Part shown: in pieces, positions 6,762 to 7,591 of the stretch | How the letters are laid out: every line of letters starts with the position of its first letter | How positions within the stretch are numbered: position 1 is the stretch's first letter | Assembly (NCBI GenBank): GCA_905372595.1 | Contig: CAJPPS010000070.1 | Span: forward strand, 1 to 7,591 | Source: an uncultured Capnocytophaga sp. | GTDB lineage: Bacteria; Bacteroidota; Bacteroidia; Flavobacteriales; Flavobacteriaceae | Length of the DNA: 7,591 nucleotides | Direction: 5' to 3' | Program-made: the position numbers and the translations under genes | The notes under the pieces: model-generated | What the model saw: the letters and a program-made list of their open reading frames with translations, nothing else | Database searches by the model: none | What the model was told of the DNA's origin: nothing

Positions 6762-7589
6762 ATGAAAAGATTTATAACATATTTTTTTATCATTACCCTC
6801 TTTACAATGGTTACTTATGGGCAATCTGGTATAAAAAAGTCCGATTGGCAGGAAAAAAACCTCGTTGGAAAAGTAAAAAAGTTGAAAGAAAAAATGGTTT
6901 TTTTCGATGATAAAAAACAATACGTAGCCTTTGCTAAAGGAGAAGATAGCCCATCTGATATTGAGAATGTTTCCATTACTTATGTATTTAATCAACGAGG
7001 ATATATAGAAAGTTTTATATCAGAGAATGGGGATAAAGTTCCTATTAAGTATGATTATAGGAATCGAACAGCTACTCAAATTTACAAAAAGAAACCTGGT
7101 TCTCCTGCTATGGAGATTATTTGTGAGTTTGACCCTTTGAAGAATATGATATCGCAAACCTTGAAGATGGGAGAGCAGACAATCACAGAGAAATACAAAC
7201 TTACTTATAATGAGAAGTGGCAAGTAGTTGAAGAAAAAAGAACTTATATAATGAGTGAGGAGGAAAGCGAAAATTCCCCTAATAGCCTGTATATTTATAA
7301 ATATAATAAAAAAGGATATGTAATAGAGCAAATAGTAAAAGAGCCTAATTCATCAGGAGATTGGGAGCTTAAAAGTATTATTAACTATCAATATAATGAT
7401 AGGGGAAATGTGAGTGATAAGATAGAATTAGAAATACAAACAGAAAATAATAGACAAGAAAAAAAATACCACTATGAATATACTTATGATAATATAGGAA
7501 ATTATATTAAGAAGGTAGAATATCTTATTTCTGATAGCGAAGAAGAAGTAACATATACTGAGGAAAGAGAAATAAAGTACTATAAATAA
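6762..7589 (+). CDS. Secreted hypothetical protein with YD-like repeats
   Basis: I do not recognise a named family. The 275-residue protein has an N-terminal signal peptide (about 1-20, basic K2/R3 then a hydrophobic core; likely cleavage near TYG/Q) with no lipobox Cys, so it should be soluble outside the cytoplasm or surface-associated. The body contains repeats of the form Y-x-(Y/F)-(N/D)-x-x-G-(Y/N)-(I/V). Clear copies start near residues 74, 178, 209 and 240, with degenerate ones near 96 and 148. This resembles YD/RHS-type beta-strand repeats, but there is no long RHS shell or toxin domain. The gene is complete, ending in TAA two bases before the window end. It is visibly more A/T- and Lys/Glu/Tyr-rich than the nos genes and has its own promoter-like element, so a role in N2O respiration is unlikely. 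Confidence 0.75.
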   Translation: MKRFITYFFIITLFTMVTYGQSGIKKSDWQEKNLVGKVKKLKEKMVFFDDKKQYVAFAKGEDSPSDIENVSITYVFNQRGYIESFISENGDKVPIKYDYRNRTATQIYKKKPGSPAMEIICEFDPLKNMISQTLKMGEQTITEKYKLTYNEKWQVVEEKRTYIMSEEESENSPNSLYIYKYNKKGYVIEQIVKEPNSSGDWELKSIINYQYNDRGNVSDKIELEIQTENNRQEKKYHYEYTYDNIGNYIKKVEYLISDSEEEVTYTEEREIKYYK

Positions 7590-7591
7590 AA

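Noticed and set aside
6693..6995. 100-codon open frame on the minus strand over the start of the last gene
   Set aside because: Low-complexity Phe/Tyr/Ile/Lys content typical of A/T-rich antisense, and it covers the promoter-like element and signal peptide of the forward gene.

Overview
The window carries a nitrous oxide reductase (nos) cluster of the Sec-exported, clade II ("atypical") type, followed by an unrelated hypothetical gene. All genes are on the + strand. The host is most likely a member of Bacteroidota, class Flavobacteriia. The reasons are the gene order, the lipoprotein-type NosZ, the lack of Shine-Dalgarno sequences in A/T-rich leaders, a TAnnTTTG-type -7 box before the last gene, and the YD-like repeat protein typical of this group. 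Genus cannot be fixed from the sequence alone; Capnocytophaga-like is a guess.

Layout: (1) 1-503, 3' part of a c-type cytochrome lipoprotein whose start lies left of the window. (2) 588-2558, nosZ, the catalytic copper enzyme reducing N2O to N2. (3) 2622-3242, a four-helix membrane protein with a Cys-rich tail, in the position of nosB of clade II clusters. (4) 3360-3821 nosL, 3837-5081 nosD, 5112-5822 nosF and 5815-6597 nosY, the copper-delivery and Cu-site maturation module. (5) 6762-7589, an A/T-rich secreted protein with YD-like repeats behind its own promoter-like element.

The transcription layout is notable. Each of the first three genes is followed by its own intergenic hairpin (514-550, 2575-2605, 3247-3295). 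nosL-nosD-nosF-nosY are tightly packed (15 nt gap, 30 nt gap, 8 nt overlap) and end at one terminator (6624-6659). This suggests that the abundant electron-transfer and catalytic proteins are made at higher levels than the assembly factors.

Proposed working: the lipid-anchored cytochrome passes electrons to the CuA site of the lipid-anchored NosZ, whose seven-histidine CuZ site reduces N2O. NosL, an outer-face Cu(I) lipoprotein, hands copper to a NosD-NosF-NosY complex that matures CuZ. No nosR, nosX, nosG, nosH or nosC is seen, so the electron route probably runs from the respiratory chain through the cytochrome. The region left of the window could hold further parts. I see no mobile element, CRISPR array, tRNA or rRNA, and no clearly undescribed system. 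The least understood items are the Cys-tailed membrane protein, the serial hairpins and the YD-repeat protein.
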